Shown here piece by piece: positions 10,520-18,742 of a stretch of 64,000 nucleotides of DNA. Origin of the DNA: Vibrio europaeus (lineage in GTDB: Bacteria; Pseudomonadota; Gammaproteobacteria; Enterobacterales; Vibrionaceae); the NCBI RefSeq assembly GCF_001695575.1, contig NZ_LUAX01000005.1, positions 1 to 64,000 of the forward strand, read 5' to 3'. Positions within the stretch are counted from its first letter, which is position 1, and every line of letters begins with the position of its first letter. Below the pieces are notes generated by a model. It was not told the origin of the DNA, did not search any database, and saw nothing but the letters and a program-made list of their open reading frames with translations. A program made the translations under genes and the position numbers.

Positions 10520-10555
10520 CCTTTTTAGTTTGGTTTGGGGGTGAGGGAACCCAAA
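10520..10555 (-). promoter_or_regulatory. Candidate preQ1-I riboswitch overlapping the yhhQ Shine-Dalgarno
   Basis: On the minus strand: P1 TTTGGG (10550-10555), a 10-nt loop TTCCCTCACC, P1' CCCAAA (10534-10539), then an A-rich tail CCAAACTAAAAAGG ending 6 nt before the yhhQ ATG. This matches the preQ1-I layout: a GG(G)U-C-rich loop, an AC-CCC stretch, and an A-rich tail whose terminal GG pairs back into the loop. Here the pairing would be loop CCU with AGG of the Shine-Dalgarno, implying translational repression when ligand binds. The downstream gene transports queuosine precursors. Folding was judged by eye. Confidence 0.68.
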
Positions 10556-10610
10556 TCGAATCCATTCCAAGCCAAGGAACGACTCTTACCAACAATGTTA
10601 AAAGAAATTA

Positions 10611-10641
10611 GCCGCGATATATTTGTGATAACTATCGCGGC
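10611..10641 (-). other. Hairpin at the 5' end of the yhhQ leader
   Basis: Perfect inverted repeat GCCGCGATA / TATCGCGGC (10611-10619 with 10633-10641). On the minus strand it begins almost at the predicted yhhQ transcription start and is followed by TAATTTCTTTT. It may cap and stabilise the leader, or act as terminator for the gene ending at 10715. Confidence 0.55.
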
Positions 10642-10646
10642 GGGCG

Positions 10647-10674
10647 ATTATACATTAACCAATTTGAGCTGCAA
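10647..10674 (-). promoter_or_regulatory. Predicted sigma-70 promoter of yhhQ
   Basis: Minus strand TTGCAG (10669-10674), 16 bp, TATAAT (10647-10652). It would start transcription near 10640, giving a leader of about 127 nt. Confidence 0.65.
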
Positions 10675-10714
10675 CTGGCTAAAGCTACGCAATCGTTAGC
10701 GTATAAAAATCGGC

Positions 10715-11035
10715 TTAGAAACCTTTACTAAATAGTGAAGCCAGAAAATCGAGCTCTGGTTTAGATTCTTCAATTGCCAGTGCTTCAAACCAAATGCTCT
10801 CACTATAGTGCTCTGATTTTAAGAATAGCTGACAACCTTCAAAATCAATCAACCAAGAGTGGATATCTGCATCCCACTGCTTTTCGACTACTGAAGCCGA
10901 TAGCAGTTTGACGAGCTCATCTGCTAACTGAGGAAAGCTATCAAAATCAAACCGCGGAGCACGAATGATGATGCGCCCTTCCTCAGCTTGATACTCAAGA
11001 AGGCCAAATTCCGTTTGTGGTGTGACATCAACCAT
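10715..11035 (-). CDS. Conserved protein next to recQ (DUF3630-like)
   Basis: 106 aa, acidic and soluble, with no signal peptide or membrane segment. Its ATG lies inside the end of recQ (8-nt overlap of the two reading frames), with AGGAG about 13 nt upstream, so it is cotranscribed and probably translationally coupled to recQ. I recall DUF3630 as a small Vibrio-type family found beside recQ; the match is from memory and not checked. The sequence shows alternating strands and a helical C-terminus ([14 protein letters not shown]). Function unknown; a role related to RecQ is only suggested by position. Confidence 0.75.
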   Translation of the reverse strand: MVDVTPQTEFGLLEYQAEEGRIIIRAPRFDFDSFPQLADELVKLLSASVVEKQWDADIHSWLIDFEGCQLFLKSEHYSESIWFEALAIEESKPELDFLASLFSKGF

Positions 11036-12866
11036 GATTTGTTAAGTGCTCCTGAATAAGATCTAAGAATGGGTCGGCGTATTTTTCTAACTTGCGCTGC
11101 CCCACTCCGTTTACGGCAAGCATTTCACCGTAAGAGGTCGGCAATATTTCTGCCATATCAATTAATGTCGCGTCACTGAACACTACGTATGGTGGTAGGC
11201 CATCTTCATCAGCAATGGCTTTGCGAAGCTTACGCAACTTCGCAAATAACTTCTTATCGTAATTTTTGCTCGAAAGCTTATCCGATTTGGCAGCGCGAGC
11301 GGCAGTATCTAAGCGTGGAACAGCAAGTTCTAACGACATTTCACCACGTAAAAGCGGTCTTGCTTCTTCAGTCAGTTGCAAGGTGGAGTTGCGAGTGATG
11401 TTTTGGAACAACAAACCTTTATGAATCAACTGACGAAAGACACTGACCCAATAGTCATGGCTATTTTCACGCCCTAGCCCATAAGTCGACAGCTTGTCAT
11501 GACCATTTTCACGCACTCGGATGTTTTGCATACCACGCAATACTTCGACCACGTAACCCATACCAAAGCTTTGATTAACCCGATACACACAAGAGAGTGC
11601 TTTTTGTGCTTGCTCAGTGGCATCAAAGTGCTTAGGTGGATCGAGGCAGATATCGCAGTTGCCACATGGCTTCTCACGGTACTCACCAAAATAGTTAAGC
11701 AGCACTTGGCGACGACAGGTTTGCGCTTCTGCAAAAGCACTCATTGCATTCAGCTTATGCGCTTCAACTTGCTTTTGTGGACCGTCATCTTTTTCATCCA
11801 ACATGCGGCGCAGCCAACTGATATCGGCTGGGTCATAAAGCATCATCGCTTCGGCAGGTAAACCATCTCGCCCGGCGCGGCCTGTTTCCTGATAGTAGGA
11901 CTCGATATTGCGTGGAATATCAAAATGCACCACAAAGCGGACATTAGGTTTATTAATCCCCATGCCAAACGCGACAGTCGCAACAACGATTTGGATATCA
12001 TCACGCTGGAACGCCTCTTGAACATAAGCACGTTCGTCAGCATCCAGACCAGCATGATAACTCGCAGCACGTAAGCCGTTGTTACACAGCTTTTCTGTCA
12101 CCATCTCTACTTTCTTGCGGCTACCACAATAAATAATGCCACAGCTGCCGCGCTGACTTTCTAGAAAGCGCACCACCTGAGAAATAGGCTTATGTTTTTC
12201 GACTAGGGTGTAACGAATGTTAGGACGGTCAAAACTACCAAGATGAGTAAGCGGATCTTGCAATTGCAAGCGCTGCATAATGTCATTGCGAGTCGCATCA
12301 TCTGCCGTTGCGGTCAGTGCCATCACAGGGACATGAGGAAAATACTGTTTGAGTTGACCTAAAGATGCATACTCTGGTCTGAAGTCATGCCCCCACTGAG
12401 AAATACAATGCGCTTCATCCACCGCAATCATAGATAATGGTAAGCTTTCTAAACGCTCGATAAAATCACGCATTAGCACACGCTCAGGTGACACGTAAAT
12501 CAGCTTTAACGCACCAGAATGCATGCGGTTATAGACGGAAATCAGTTCTTCTCTTGGCATAGTAGAGTTAACGCACTCAGCGGCTACGCCATTCGCTTTC
12601 AGTTGGTCTACCTGATCTTTCATTAATGAAATCAACGGTGAGATAACTAAAGTTAGCCCCTCACGTGCTAAGGCAGGGATCTGATAACACAAAGATTTAC
12701 CACCACCCGTCGGCATGATCACTAAGCTATCTTGCCCAGCGACAGCCGACTCAATCACCTCTTGCTGACCATCACGAAAGCTCTGATAACCAAAAACATC
12801 TTCTAAGATGCGTTGCGGCGTCGGCAAATCGGCTGAAGGTTGCTGGGCTAAAAGTGTCGAGGTCAT
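11028..12866 (-). CDS. recQ: ATP-dependent DNA helicase RecQ
   Basis: 612 aa (E. coli 609). RecQ is a 3'-5' helicase acting in recombination and replication-fork repair. The order is canonical: motif 0 [16 protein letters not shown] near 25-40, Walker [13 protein letters not shown] (about 51-62), DEAH near 150 ([18 protein letters not shown]), motif [14 protein letters not shown] near 330, the zinc-binding cysteines (ACRRQ-like TCRRQ, then CGNCDIC), winged helix, and an HRDC domain from about 530 to the end. No truncation. It heads a two-gene minus-strand unit with the small gene at 10715. Confidence 0.96.
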   Translation of the reverse strand: MTSTLLAQQPSADLPTPQRILEDVFGYQSFRDGQQEVIESAVAGQDSLVIMPTGGGKSLCYQIPALAREGLTLVISPLISLMKDQVDQLKANGVAAECVNSTMPREELISVYNRMHSGALKLIYVSPERVLMRDFIERLESLPLSMIAVDEAHCISQWGHDFRPEYASLGQLKQYFPHVPVMALTATADDATRNDIMQRLQLQDPLTHLGSFDRPNIRYTLVEKHKPISQVVRFLESQRGSCGIIYCGSRKKVEMVTEKLCNNGLRAASYHAGLDADERAYVQEAFQRDDIQIVVATVAFGMGINKPNVRFVVHFDIPRNIESYYQETGRAGRDGLPAEAMMLYDPADISWLRRMLDEKDDGPQKQVEAHKLNAMSAFAEAQTCRRQVLLNYFGEYREKPCGNCDICLDPPKHFDATEQAQKALSCVYRVNQSFGMGYVVEVLRGMQNIRVRENGHDKLSTYGLGRENSHDYWVSVFRQLIHKGLLFQNITRNSTLQLTEEARPLLRGEMSLELAVPRLDTAARAAKSDKLSSKNYDKKLFAKLRKLRKAIADEDGLPPYVVFSDATLIDMAEILPTSYGEMLAVNGVGQRKLEKYADPFLDLIQEHLTNHG

Positions 12867-13028
12867 GAACTATCTCAATAGAGTTGCTGGGCAAATGCGC
12901 GTCAAACGCAAGGGGCACATTGTAGTGGGGTTTAAAGGTGAATAAAACCGCAAATTGTTAGGTGAATCGGATTATGCTCCTTATACTGCGTGTTTCAATT
13001 TGTAAAAATTATGATCGAGTAAAGATAA

Positions 13029-13943
13029 ATGACTCCAGAAGAACAACAGCGAGCGAAACAGGGTGTCTTTCTTGCCATTGGGGCATACACCATGTGGGGC
13101 ATCGCACCTATCTACTTCAAGGCTTTGGCCGAAGTCTCCCCATTAGAGATTTTAAGTCACCGCGTTGTATGGTCTTTCTTCTTACTCGCTGCCCTGCTTC
13201 ACTTTGGTCGTCGTTGGCGTAATGTTCGCGACGTGATCAAGTCGAAACAGAAGCTGCTTTATTTAGTTACTACGGCGGTTTTAGTTGGTGCTAACTGGCT
13301 GATATTCATCTGGGCAGTGAACTCCGATCATATGCTCGACGCCAGTCTGGGTTACTACATCAACCCGTTGATTAACGTGCTGTTGGGGATGCTCTTTTTG
13401 GGAGAAAGGTTGCGTAAACTACAGTGGTTTGCCGTCGCTCTCGCCGCTTGTGGAGTGTTGGTCCAGCTGTTTGTGTTTGGCTCAATCCCGATTGTTGCTA
13501 TCACTTTGGCACTGACTTTTGGCTTCTACGGCCTATTGCGTAAAAAAGTCAGCCTTGAGGCGCAAACTGGCCTGTTTATAGAAACTTTGGTCCTACTGCC
13601 AGCCGCCGCTATCTACTTACTGTGGATTGCTGATAGCCCAACGTCACAGATGACTGAGAACCCGCTCGACCTGAACTTACTACTCATTGCTGCAGGTATT
13701 GTCACCACCTTGCCGCTACTTTGTTTTACTGGTGCAGCCACTCGCTTAAAGCTATCGACCTTAGGTTTCTTCCAATACATCGGTCCTAGCTTGATGTTTT
13801 TGCTTGCCGTACTGGTTTATGGCGAAGCTTTCACTCTCGATAAAGCGATTACCTTCGCCTTTATTTGGGGCGCCTTAGTTATCTTCAGTTTTGACGGCAT
13901 AACCAATAGCAGGCAAACGAAGAAAGCCTTAAAAGCACACTGA
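13029..13943 (+). CDS. rarD: EamA-family permease RarD
   Basis: 304 aa (E. coli RarD 296). An inner-membrane protein with about ten hydrophobic helices in two EamA halves; the start is followed by a short basic segment and the typical GVFLAIGAYTMWGIAPIYFK. Conserved RarD blocks NWLIFIWAVNSDHMLDASLG YYINPL and FFQYIGPSLMFLLAV are visible. The family belongs to the drug/metabolite transporter superfamily; the substrate is unknown (the name comes from a chloramphenicol-related annotation). Transcribed alone, with an intrinsic terminator at 13981. Confidence 0.88.
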   Translation: MTPEEQQRAKQGVFLAIGAYTMWGIAPIYFKALAEVSPLEILSHRVVWSFFLLAALLHFGRRWRNVRDVIKSKQKLLYLVTTAVLVGANWLIFIWAVNSDHMLDASLGYYINPLINVLLGMLFLGERLRKLQWFAVALAACGVLVQLFVFGSIPIVAITLALTFGFYGLLRKKVSLEAQTGLFIETLVLLPAAAIYLLWIADSPTSQMTENPLDLNLLLIAAGIVTTLPLLCFTGAATRLKLSTLGFFQYIGPSLMFLLAVLVYGEAFTLDKAITFAFIWGALVIFSFDGITNSRQTKKALKAH

Positions 13944-13980
13944 TCGTTTTTTACAAGACAAATCGCTTACCCACATATAA

Positions 13981-14009
13981 GCTTGATGAAATACTCATCA
14001 AGCTTTTTT
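13981..14009 (+). terminator. Terminator of rarD
   Basis: Stem GCTTGATGA / TCATCAAGC (13981-13989 with 13995-14003), then TTTTTT. It lies just before the AraC regulator and would overlap any start of that gene upstream of 14016. Confidence 0.85.
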
Positions 14010-14015
14010 AGTTTT

Positions 14016-14810
14016 ATGGATAAGGTCAATTACCACAGTACTGAGAACAAAGAGATCAGCCTGATTGAAGCGAACTATCAGTCGTTCGCTTTTTCACGCC
14101 ACTATCACCTTGATTTTCATATTGGTCTTATCACGGGCGGACAACAAAAGTTCCACTATAAAGGTGCCAGTCATCATGTTGGTGAAGGACAATTAGTCAT
14201 CATGCCTCCTGATGAGCTGCATGATGGTAAATCCATGTTGGAGTCCGGTTATCAAACCCGAGTGTTTGCACTTGACCCTGAGTGGTTTAGCGACCTTGCT
14301 CAGCTAAAGCAACCGAGTGACTTACTTCATTTCAAGCAACTGATTATTTCCGATCAGAACGTGTTTCAGCCCCTTTCTCAATTGCACCAATTGCTGACAG
14401 ACAATAACATCAGCCAACTGGCAAAAGATTGCTTACCTTACGAGGGTTTTGAACGCCTATTTAGTCACTACGGCAGTTTAGAGCAAAAGCGCGCAGTCCC
14501 TTTAGGTAACCAATCTATTGCTACCTTAAAAGAGTATCTGTTAGACAATCTCGATCAGCCAGTTCGATTAGAGCAACTGTCACAGCTGTGCCAATTAAGC
14601 CCAACCCAGTTTCAACGCCATTTTAAAGCCAAAGTTGGCTTAACCCCCTACGCATGGTTGAGTCGCCTACGCATGGAGCAAGGAATGAAACTGCTTAAAT
14701 CCGGAGTGAGTGGTACTGAAGTAGCATATCAAGTAGGTTTCTATGATCAGGCCCATTTTAGCAAAGCGTTTAAGTCCACTTACGGCGTTAATCCTTCTCA
14801 AATCAGCTAG
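14016..14810 (+). CDS. AraC-family transcriptional regulator
   Basis: 265 aa from ATG 14016; an in-frame ATG at 13986 lies inside the rarD terminator stem, so the later start is preferred although neither has a clear Shine-Dalgarno. N-terminal part (about 1-140) is a cupin-like AraC ligand-binding domain with the metal-cupin-like pattern SRHYHLDFHIGLITGG and PPDELHDG. C-terminal part (about 165-265) holds two helix-turn-helix motifs, LEQLSQLCQLSPTQFQRHFK and the signature GTEVAYQVGFYDQAHFSKAF. It is followed after 73 bp by a LysE-type exporter in the same direction, a common pairing in which the regulator controls the exporter. The inducer is unknown. Confidence 0.88.
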   Translation: MDKVNYHSTENKEISLIEANYQSFAFSRHYHLDFHIGLITGGQQKFHYKGASHHVGEGQLVIMPPDELHDGKSMLESGYQTRVFALDPEWFSDLAQLKQPSDLLHFKQLIISDQNVFQPLSQLHQLLTDNNISQLAKDCLPYEGFERLFSHYGSLEQKRAVPLGNQSIATLKEYLLDNLDQPVRLEQLSQLCQLSPTQFQRHFKAKVGLTPYAWLSRLRMEQGMKLLKSGVSGTEVAYQVGFYDQAHFSKAFKSTYGVNPSQIS

Positions 14811-14883
14811 TGTCAGTTTTTTACAATCTTTCACAGGTAATCCCTAGCACACTACCGCTATCTAAAATCATCAATCGAGTCCG

Positions 14884-15552
14884 ATGAACGAAATAACTAT
14901 CCTCACCACTTTAGCCGTGGTTCACTTTGTTGCTCTTATGAGCCCTGGCCCTGATTTTGCTTTAGTGGTACAGAATGCGACACGCTATGGTCGTCAAACT
15001 GGGCTGTATATTGCTTTGGGTCTTTCGTGTGGCATCTTACTACACTCCATTCTTAGCTTAACTGGCGTCAGCTATCTGGTTCATCAGCAGCCGACTCTGT
15101 TTGCATTGCTGCAACTCGCAGGAGGTAGCTACCTTTTCTACTTAGGCTATGGCGCACTTAAAGCGAGCTGGTCTAGTTTTCGCAGCCGTAATGTTGAAAA
15201 CGAGTCATCAAAAGAAACTGGTCTGCTGCTTAACAATAAACGCGAAGCTTTTTCGCGCGGCTTTGCAACCAACATCCTTAACCCAAAAGCACTGGTATTT
15301 TTTGTCAGCCTTATGTCGAGCCTTGTACCAGCAAGCATGTCACTAACTGGAAAAGGGATGGCACTGATGATCTTGTGGAGTATTTCATTACTGTGGTTTT
15401 CCTTTCTCGCTTGGGCTCTCTCCACGCAACGTATGCAACGCAAGATAAAAGCGACTGCACACTACGTTGATGGGTTATGCGGTATTCTGTTTACCGTGCT
15501 TGGACTTGGCATTCTTTGGCAATCTACCACGGCGATCATTACTCTGTTTTAA
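14884..15552 (+). CDS. LysE/RhtB-family amino-acid exporter
   Basis: 222 aa inner-membrane protein with about six hydrophobic helices. The N-terminal family signature VHFVALMSPGPDFALVVQNATRYG is clear, and the loop NPKALVFFVSLMSSLV is typical of LysE/RhtB translocators, which export amino acids or related metabolites. A basic cytoplasmic loop (about residues 95-120) separates the two halves. It follows the AraC regulator at 14016, its probable controller. The substrate cannot be read from sequence. Confidence 0.88.
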   Translation: MNEITILTTLAVVHFVALMSPGPDFALVVQNATRYGRQTGLYIALGLSCGILLHSILSLTGVSYLVHQQPTLFALLQLAGGSYLFYLGYGALKASWSSFRSRNVENESSKETGLLLNNKREAFSRGFATNILNPKALVFFVSLMSSLVPASMSLTGKGMALMILWSISLLWFSFLAWALSTQRMQRKIKATAHYVDGLCGILFTVLGLGILWQSTTAIITLF

Positions 15553-15661
15553 TCCATTAGTGTCTAAAATTTGATTCAAGATTACAATTTGATAACAAAC
15601 CCTTAGACCTAAACCTCTTCCACTGTCACTCTTGGTCTGCATAAATAAAAAGGAGAACAAG

Positions 15662-17410
15662 ATGCAGTGGAAACTCAAATTTCTAACCACATGTTTGCTT
15701 GCAACGTCAGCAACAACCTGGGCCAACCAAGCAGCCGACTCAGTGGCGCCCGAGCACAGTAGTGGCCTAGAGAATAAGCAATTGGTTACCGCCAAAGAGT
15801 GGATGGTGACAGCAGCGAATCCAATCGCTACCCAAGCGGGCGCAGATATTCTTGGCAAAGGGGGTAACGCGATTGATGCCATGGTCACCACCCAGCTAAT
15901 GCTAGGTTTGGTTGAACCACAATCTTCAGGTATTGGTGGTGGTGCGTTCCTTGTCTATTGGGACGCTCAAAATCAGCAACTCACCACGTATGACGGCCGA
16001 GAAACGGCTCCGCTAGATGCGACACCTCGTCTATTCCAAGACGACAATGGCGAACCACTGAAGTTTTACGACGCAGTGGTAGGCGGACGCTCAGTGGGTA
16101 CGCCGGGTACCGTCAAGTTGATGTGGGATACACACCAAAAATACGGCAAACTTGCTTGGGCAGATCTTATTCAACCTGTTGTCGACGTTGCCAAACAGGG
16201 CTTTGAGATCAGTCCGCGCCTAGCGACACTGATAGAGAAAGATGCCGAGCGTCTAAGCCGCTTTGCCACCACTAAAGCCTACTTCTTCAATTCTGATGGC
16301 TCACCTAAAACGGCGGGTACCTTACTTAAAAACCCAGAGTATGCGGCAACACTCACTGCGATTGCTAAAGGTGGCGCGCAAGCTTTCTATCAAGGTGAAA
16401 TCGCTGAAGATATTATCGAAACGGTGCAGAATGCCGCGGGTAACCCAGGGGTGCTCGCTCAGAAAGACTTTGATGCGTACTCAGTTAAGCAAAGAAACGC
16501 GGTGTGCTCGGCTTACCAAAGCTTTGATGTCTGTGGAATGGGGCCGCCAAGTTCAGGTGCTCTGACTGTCGGCCAGATCTTATCCATTACCGAGAGTTTC
16601 GACCTCAAGTCTTGGGGGCCGGATAATGCAAAATCATGGCAAGTGATTGCAGACGCATCTCGCTTAGCCTTTGCCGATCGCGGTATGTATATGGCGGATG
16701 AAGACTTTGTGCCGATGCCTACCCAAGGTCTGCTTGATAAAGAGTATCTAAAGCAGCGCGCACAACTCATCCAACCGGGTAAAGCACTAGAGTCTGTGAG
16801 CGCAGGTAGCCCACCTTGGAGCTATGCACAGCGCCAAAGCATGGATGAATCCATCGAGCTACCTTCAACCAGCCACTTCAATGTGGTCGATAAACAAGGC
16901 AACGTGGTTTCCATCACCACAACGATTGAGAATGCATTTGGCTCACGCTTGATGACCAATGGCTTCCTACTCAACAATGAGCTGACCGATTTCTCTTTCC
17001 GCTCTCATAAAGAAGGTAAGCCGATTGCGAACCGTTTAGAACCAGGAAAACGTCCACGTTCATCAATGGCACCAACCATCATCATGCAAGATGACAAACC
17101 ATATATGGCTATTGGCTCACCGGGTGGCAGTCGTATTATTGGTTATGTCGCACAAGCCATTATAGCCCACACTCAATGGGGAATGGATATTCAGCAAGCA
17201 ACCAACCAACCTCACCTGTTGAACCGTTTCGGCACTTTAGACGTAGAGCAAGGTACTAGCGCGGAAAAATTCAAACCTCAGCTAGAGGAAATGGGCTTTA
17301 AGGTTAATGTTCGCGATCTGAACTCAGGATTACACGCTATTTTACTGCAAGATAACCAATTGCAAGGCGCCGCTGATCCACGACGAGAAGGTACAGCAAT
17401 CGGTAAATAG
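15662..17410 (+). CDS. ggt: Gamma-glutamyltranspeptidase (periplasmic)
   Basis: 582 aa from ATG 15662, which has AAGGAG 6 nt upstream; the in-frame start 10 codons earlier is rejected. The enzyme cleaves the gamma-glutamyl bond of glutathione and transfers or hydrolyses it, outside the cytoplasm. A signal peptide is visible (MQWKLKFLTTCLLATSATTW then ANQA). As in all Ggt, the proenzyme should self-cleave before a Thr that becomes the nucleophile: LPSTSHFNVVD gives Thr403. The oxyanion loop GSPGGSRIIGY and the substrate Arg in DGRETAP are present. Single gene, followed by a Csr-type sRNA. Confidence 0.95.
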   Translation: MQWKLKFLTTCLLATSATTWANQAADSVAPEHSSGLENKQLVTAKEWMVTAANPIATQAGADILGKGGNAIDAMVTTQLMLGLVEPQSSGIGGGAFLVYWDAQNQQLTTYDGRETAPLDATPRLFQDDNGEPLKFYDAVVGGRSVGTPGTVKLMWDTHQKYGKLAWADLIQPVVDVAKQGFEISPRLATLIEKDAERLSRFATTKAYFFNSDGSPKTAGTLLKNPEYAATLTAIAKGGAQAFYQGEIAEDIIETVQNAAGNPGVLAQKDFDAYSVKQRNAVCSAYQSFDVCGMGPPSSGALTVGQILSITESFDLKSWGPDNAKSWQVIADASRLAFADRGMYMADEDFVPMPTQGLLDKEYLKQRAQLIQPGKALESVSAGSPPWSYAQRQSMDESIELPSTSHFNVVDKQGNVVSITTTIENAFGSRLMTNGFLLNNELTDFSFRSHKEGKPIANRLEPGKRPRSSMAPTIIMQDDKPYMAIGSPGGSRIIGYVAQAIIAHTQWGMDIQQATNQPHLLNRFGTLDVEQGTSAEKFKPQLEEMGFKVNVRDLNSGLHAILLQDNQLQGAADPRREGTAIGK

Positions 17411-17572
17411 AGCAGATCGGCTCACTTGCTTGTGCGAGATCTCTCACAAGCAAGTGAGTAAAAATAGCTTTTTGGCTGAGAAAAATGTAAACAACAAAGT
17501 CTAACTAATTGTTTTAAAAGGGTACGTACAAAACATAAACGAATTTTTATGTAGAAAAACGTTTGCCTTATA

Positions 17573-17600
17573 TTGCTGAAATTCGTTAGACGAGTAATAT
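17573..17600 (+). promoter_or_regulatory. Predicted promoter of the CsrB-type sRNA
   Basis: TTGCTG (17573-17578), 16 bp, TAATAT (17595-17600). It places the start near 17606, where the first stem-loop (GTGTC/GACAC) begins. The -35 is weak, as expected for a promoter needing an activator such as VarA/UvrY; no clear GacA-type box was found. Confidence 0.45.
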
Positions 17601-17603
17601 GAA

Positions 17604-18024
17604 TGGTGTCGGAAGGATACTGACACGGAACAGGAAATTACCACGGATTAGGTAATCTTCAGGAAGAAGATACGGTTGCTTAGGATGAGTAATCGGCATG
17701 GAAAGCGAATTGGACATTGAACGGACGCAATAGTAACTAGGATGGTTGCTACTAAGGATGGGAAATGGACACCTCTGGACGAGGAAAGGACTTATCATCA
17801 GGACGATGAAAAGGACACCGCTCAAGGAACAAGCGAAGTGAGCTAACGAGGATTGTTAGCAGACCAGGATAGGGTCAAGGACACCGCTAGGAAGGCGATG
17901 AATGGACTAAGCTGAAGGACATCAGCATACTATCAAGGATTAGATGCATGGAGCACCTATAGTAGCCGGATTGCTGCGAGTAAGACTATAACCCCGACGG
18001 GCTCACGCCCTCGGGGTTTTTCTT
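17604..18024 (+). ncRNA. CsrB-family small RNA (CsrA/RsmA sponge)
   Basis: A region of about 420 nt without a protein gene holds about 29 GGA triplets on the plus strand, several times chance expectation. Many sit in loops of short hairpins: ATTACC-acggatta-GGTAAT, TAGTAAC-taggatg-GTTGCTA, TCATC-aggac-GATGA, GCTAAC-gaggatt-GTTAGC, GCTGA-aggaca-TCAGC. It ends with a strong terminator (17991-18024). This is the architecture of CsrB/CsrC/RsmY-type RNAs, which bind many copies of CsrA and relieve its translational effects; in Vibrio they are activated by the VarS/VarA system. It lies between ggt and tpx. Which of the three Vibrio paralogues this is cannot be decided here. Confidence 0.9.
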
Positions 18025-18027
18025 TTT
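17991..18027 (+). terminator. Terminator of the CsrB-type sRNA
   Basis: GC-rich stem ACCCCGA...TCGGGGT with inner GGGC/GCCC pairing and loop TCAC, followed by TTTTTCTTTTT. Confidence 0.9.
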
Positions 18028-18078
18028 CTAATCCAACCCGATTTGAACCAATCCCCTACTTACATAAAAATTCACACT

Positions 18079-18107
18079 TTGACAGTTCACTTTTTCGCCA
18101 CTTATAC
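18079..18107 (+). promoter_or_regulatory. Predicted promoter of tpx
   Basis: A perfect -35 TTGACA (18079-18084), 17 bp, then TTATAC (18102-18107); the coding start is 64 bp further. Confidence 0.6.
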
Positions 18108-18170
18108 GTAATGTGTTTAGCATGAAATTCACTCAGCTTCATAACCACACGTAAAATAAGGACTATTTTC

Positions 18171-18668
18171 ATGTCACAAGTTACTTTTCAAGGCGCTGCT
18201 GTACCTGTTTCTGGCTCTTTTCCTGCAAAAGGGTCTCAAGCCACTGCATTTTCTCTCACTGCGGGTAATCTTTCTGAACTGACTCTTGGCTCACTGAAAG
18301 GCAAAAAAGTCATTCTGAATATCTTTCCTAGCATTGATACCCCTGTTTGTGCCCAAAGCGTACGTGCTTTTAATGAGAAAGCAGCAAGCAAAGACAATAC
18401 GGTTGTACTGTGTGTCTCCGCTGACCTGCCGTTTGCCGCAGCTCGCTTCTGTGAACTGGAAGGCATTGAAGGCGTGCAACACGCTTCAACATTTCGCTCT
18501 CCGGAATTTGCTCAAGATTATGGTGTCGCCATCTCAGAAGGAGCACTTGCAGGCTTAACAGCCCGTGCCGTAGTGTGTGTAAATGAAGAAGGCTTGGTTA
18601 CTCATAGTGAGCTCGTTGCAGAAATCACTGAAGAACCAAACTATGATGCAGCACTAGCATCACTATAA
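18171..18668 (+). CDS. tpx: Thiol peroxidase Tpx
   Basis: 165 aa atypical 2-Cys peroxiredoxin that reduces peroxides, especially alkyl hydroperoxides, using thioredoxin. The peroxidatic cysteine is C60 in FPSIDTPVCAQSVR, with the conserved Thr and Arg nearby; the resolving cysteine is C94 in ARFCELEG. Length and sequence match E. coli Tpx (168 aa) over the whole protein. AAGGA lies upstream of the ATG. Single-gene unit between a Csr-type sRNA and a terminator. Confidence 0.96.
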   Translation: MSQVTFQGAAVPVSGSFPAKGSQATAFSLTAGNLSELTLGSLKGKKVILNIFPSIDTPVCAQSVRAFNEKAASKDNTVVLCVSADLPFAAARFCELEGIEGVQHASTFRSPEFAQDYGVAISEGALAGLTARAVVCVNEEGLVTHSELVAEITEEPNYDAALASL

Positions 18669-18680
18669 ATTGTGTTCAAA

Positions 18681-18712
18681 AAGAAGAGCTGCCTTGTGGC
18701 AGCTCTTTTTGT
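18681..18712. terminator. Terminator between tpx and uvrD
   Basis: Stem AAGAGCTGCC / GGCAGCTCTT with a TTGT loop, then TTTTT on the plus strand and A/T-rich sequence on the minus strand. It ends tpx and may also serve uvrD. Confidence 0.85.
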
Positions 18713-18742
18713 ATGAAATTGAACATGTAGGAAGTAATGTGC

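Noticed and set aside
17489-17518. AAACAA...TTGTTT inverted repeat as activator box of the first Csr-type sRNA
   Set aside because: The arms are short and far apart and do not match the GacA/UvrY box, so no site was called.
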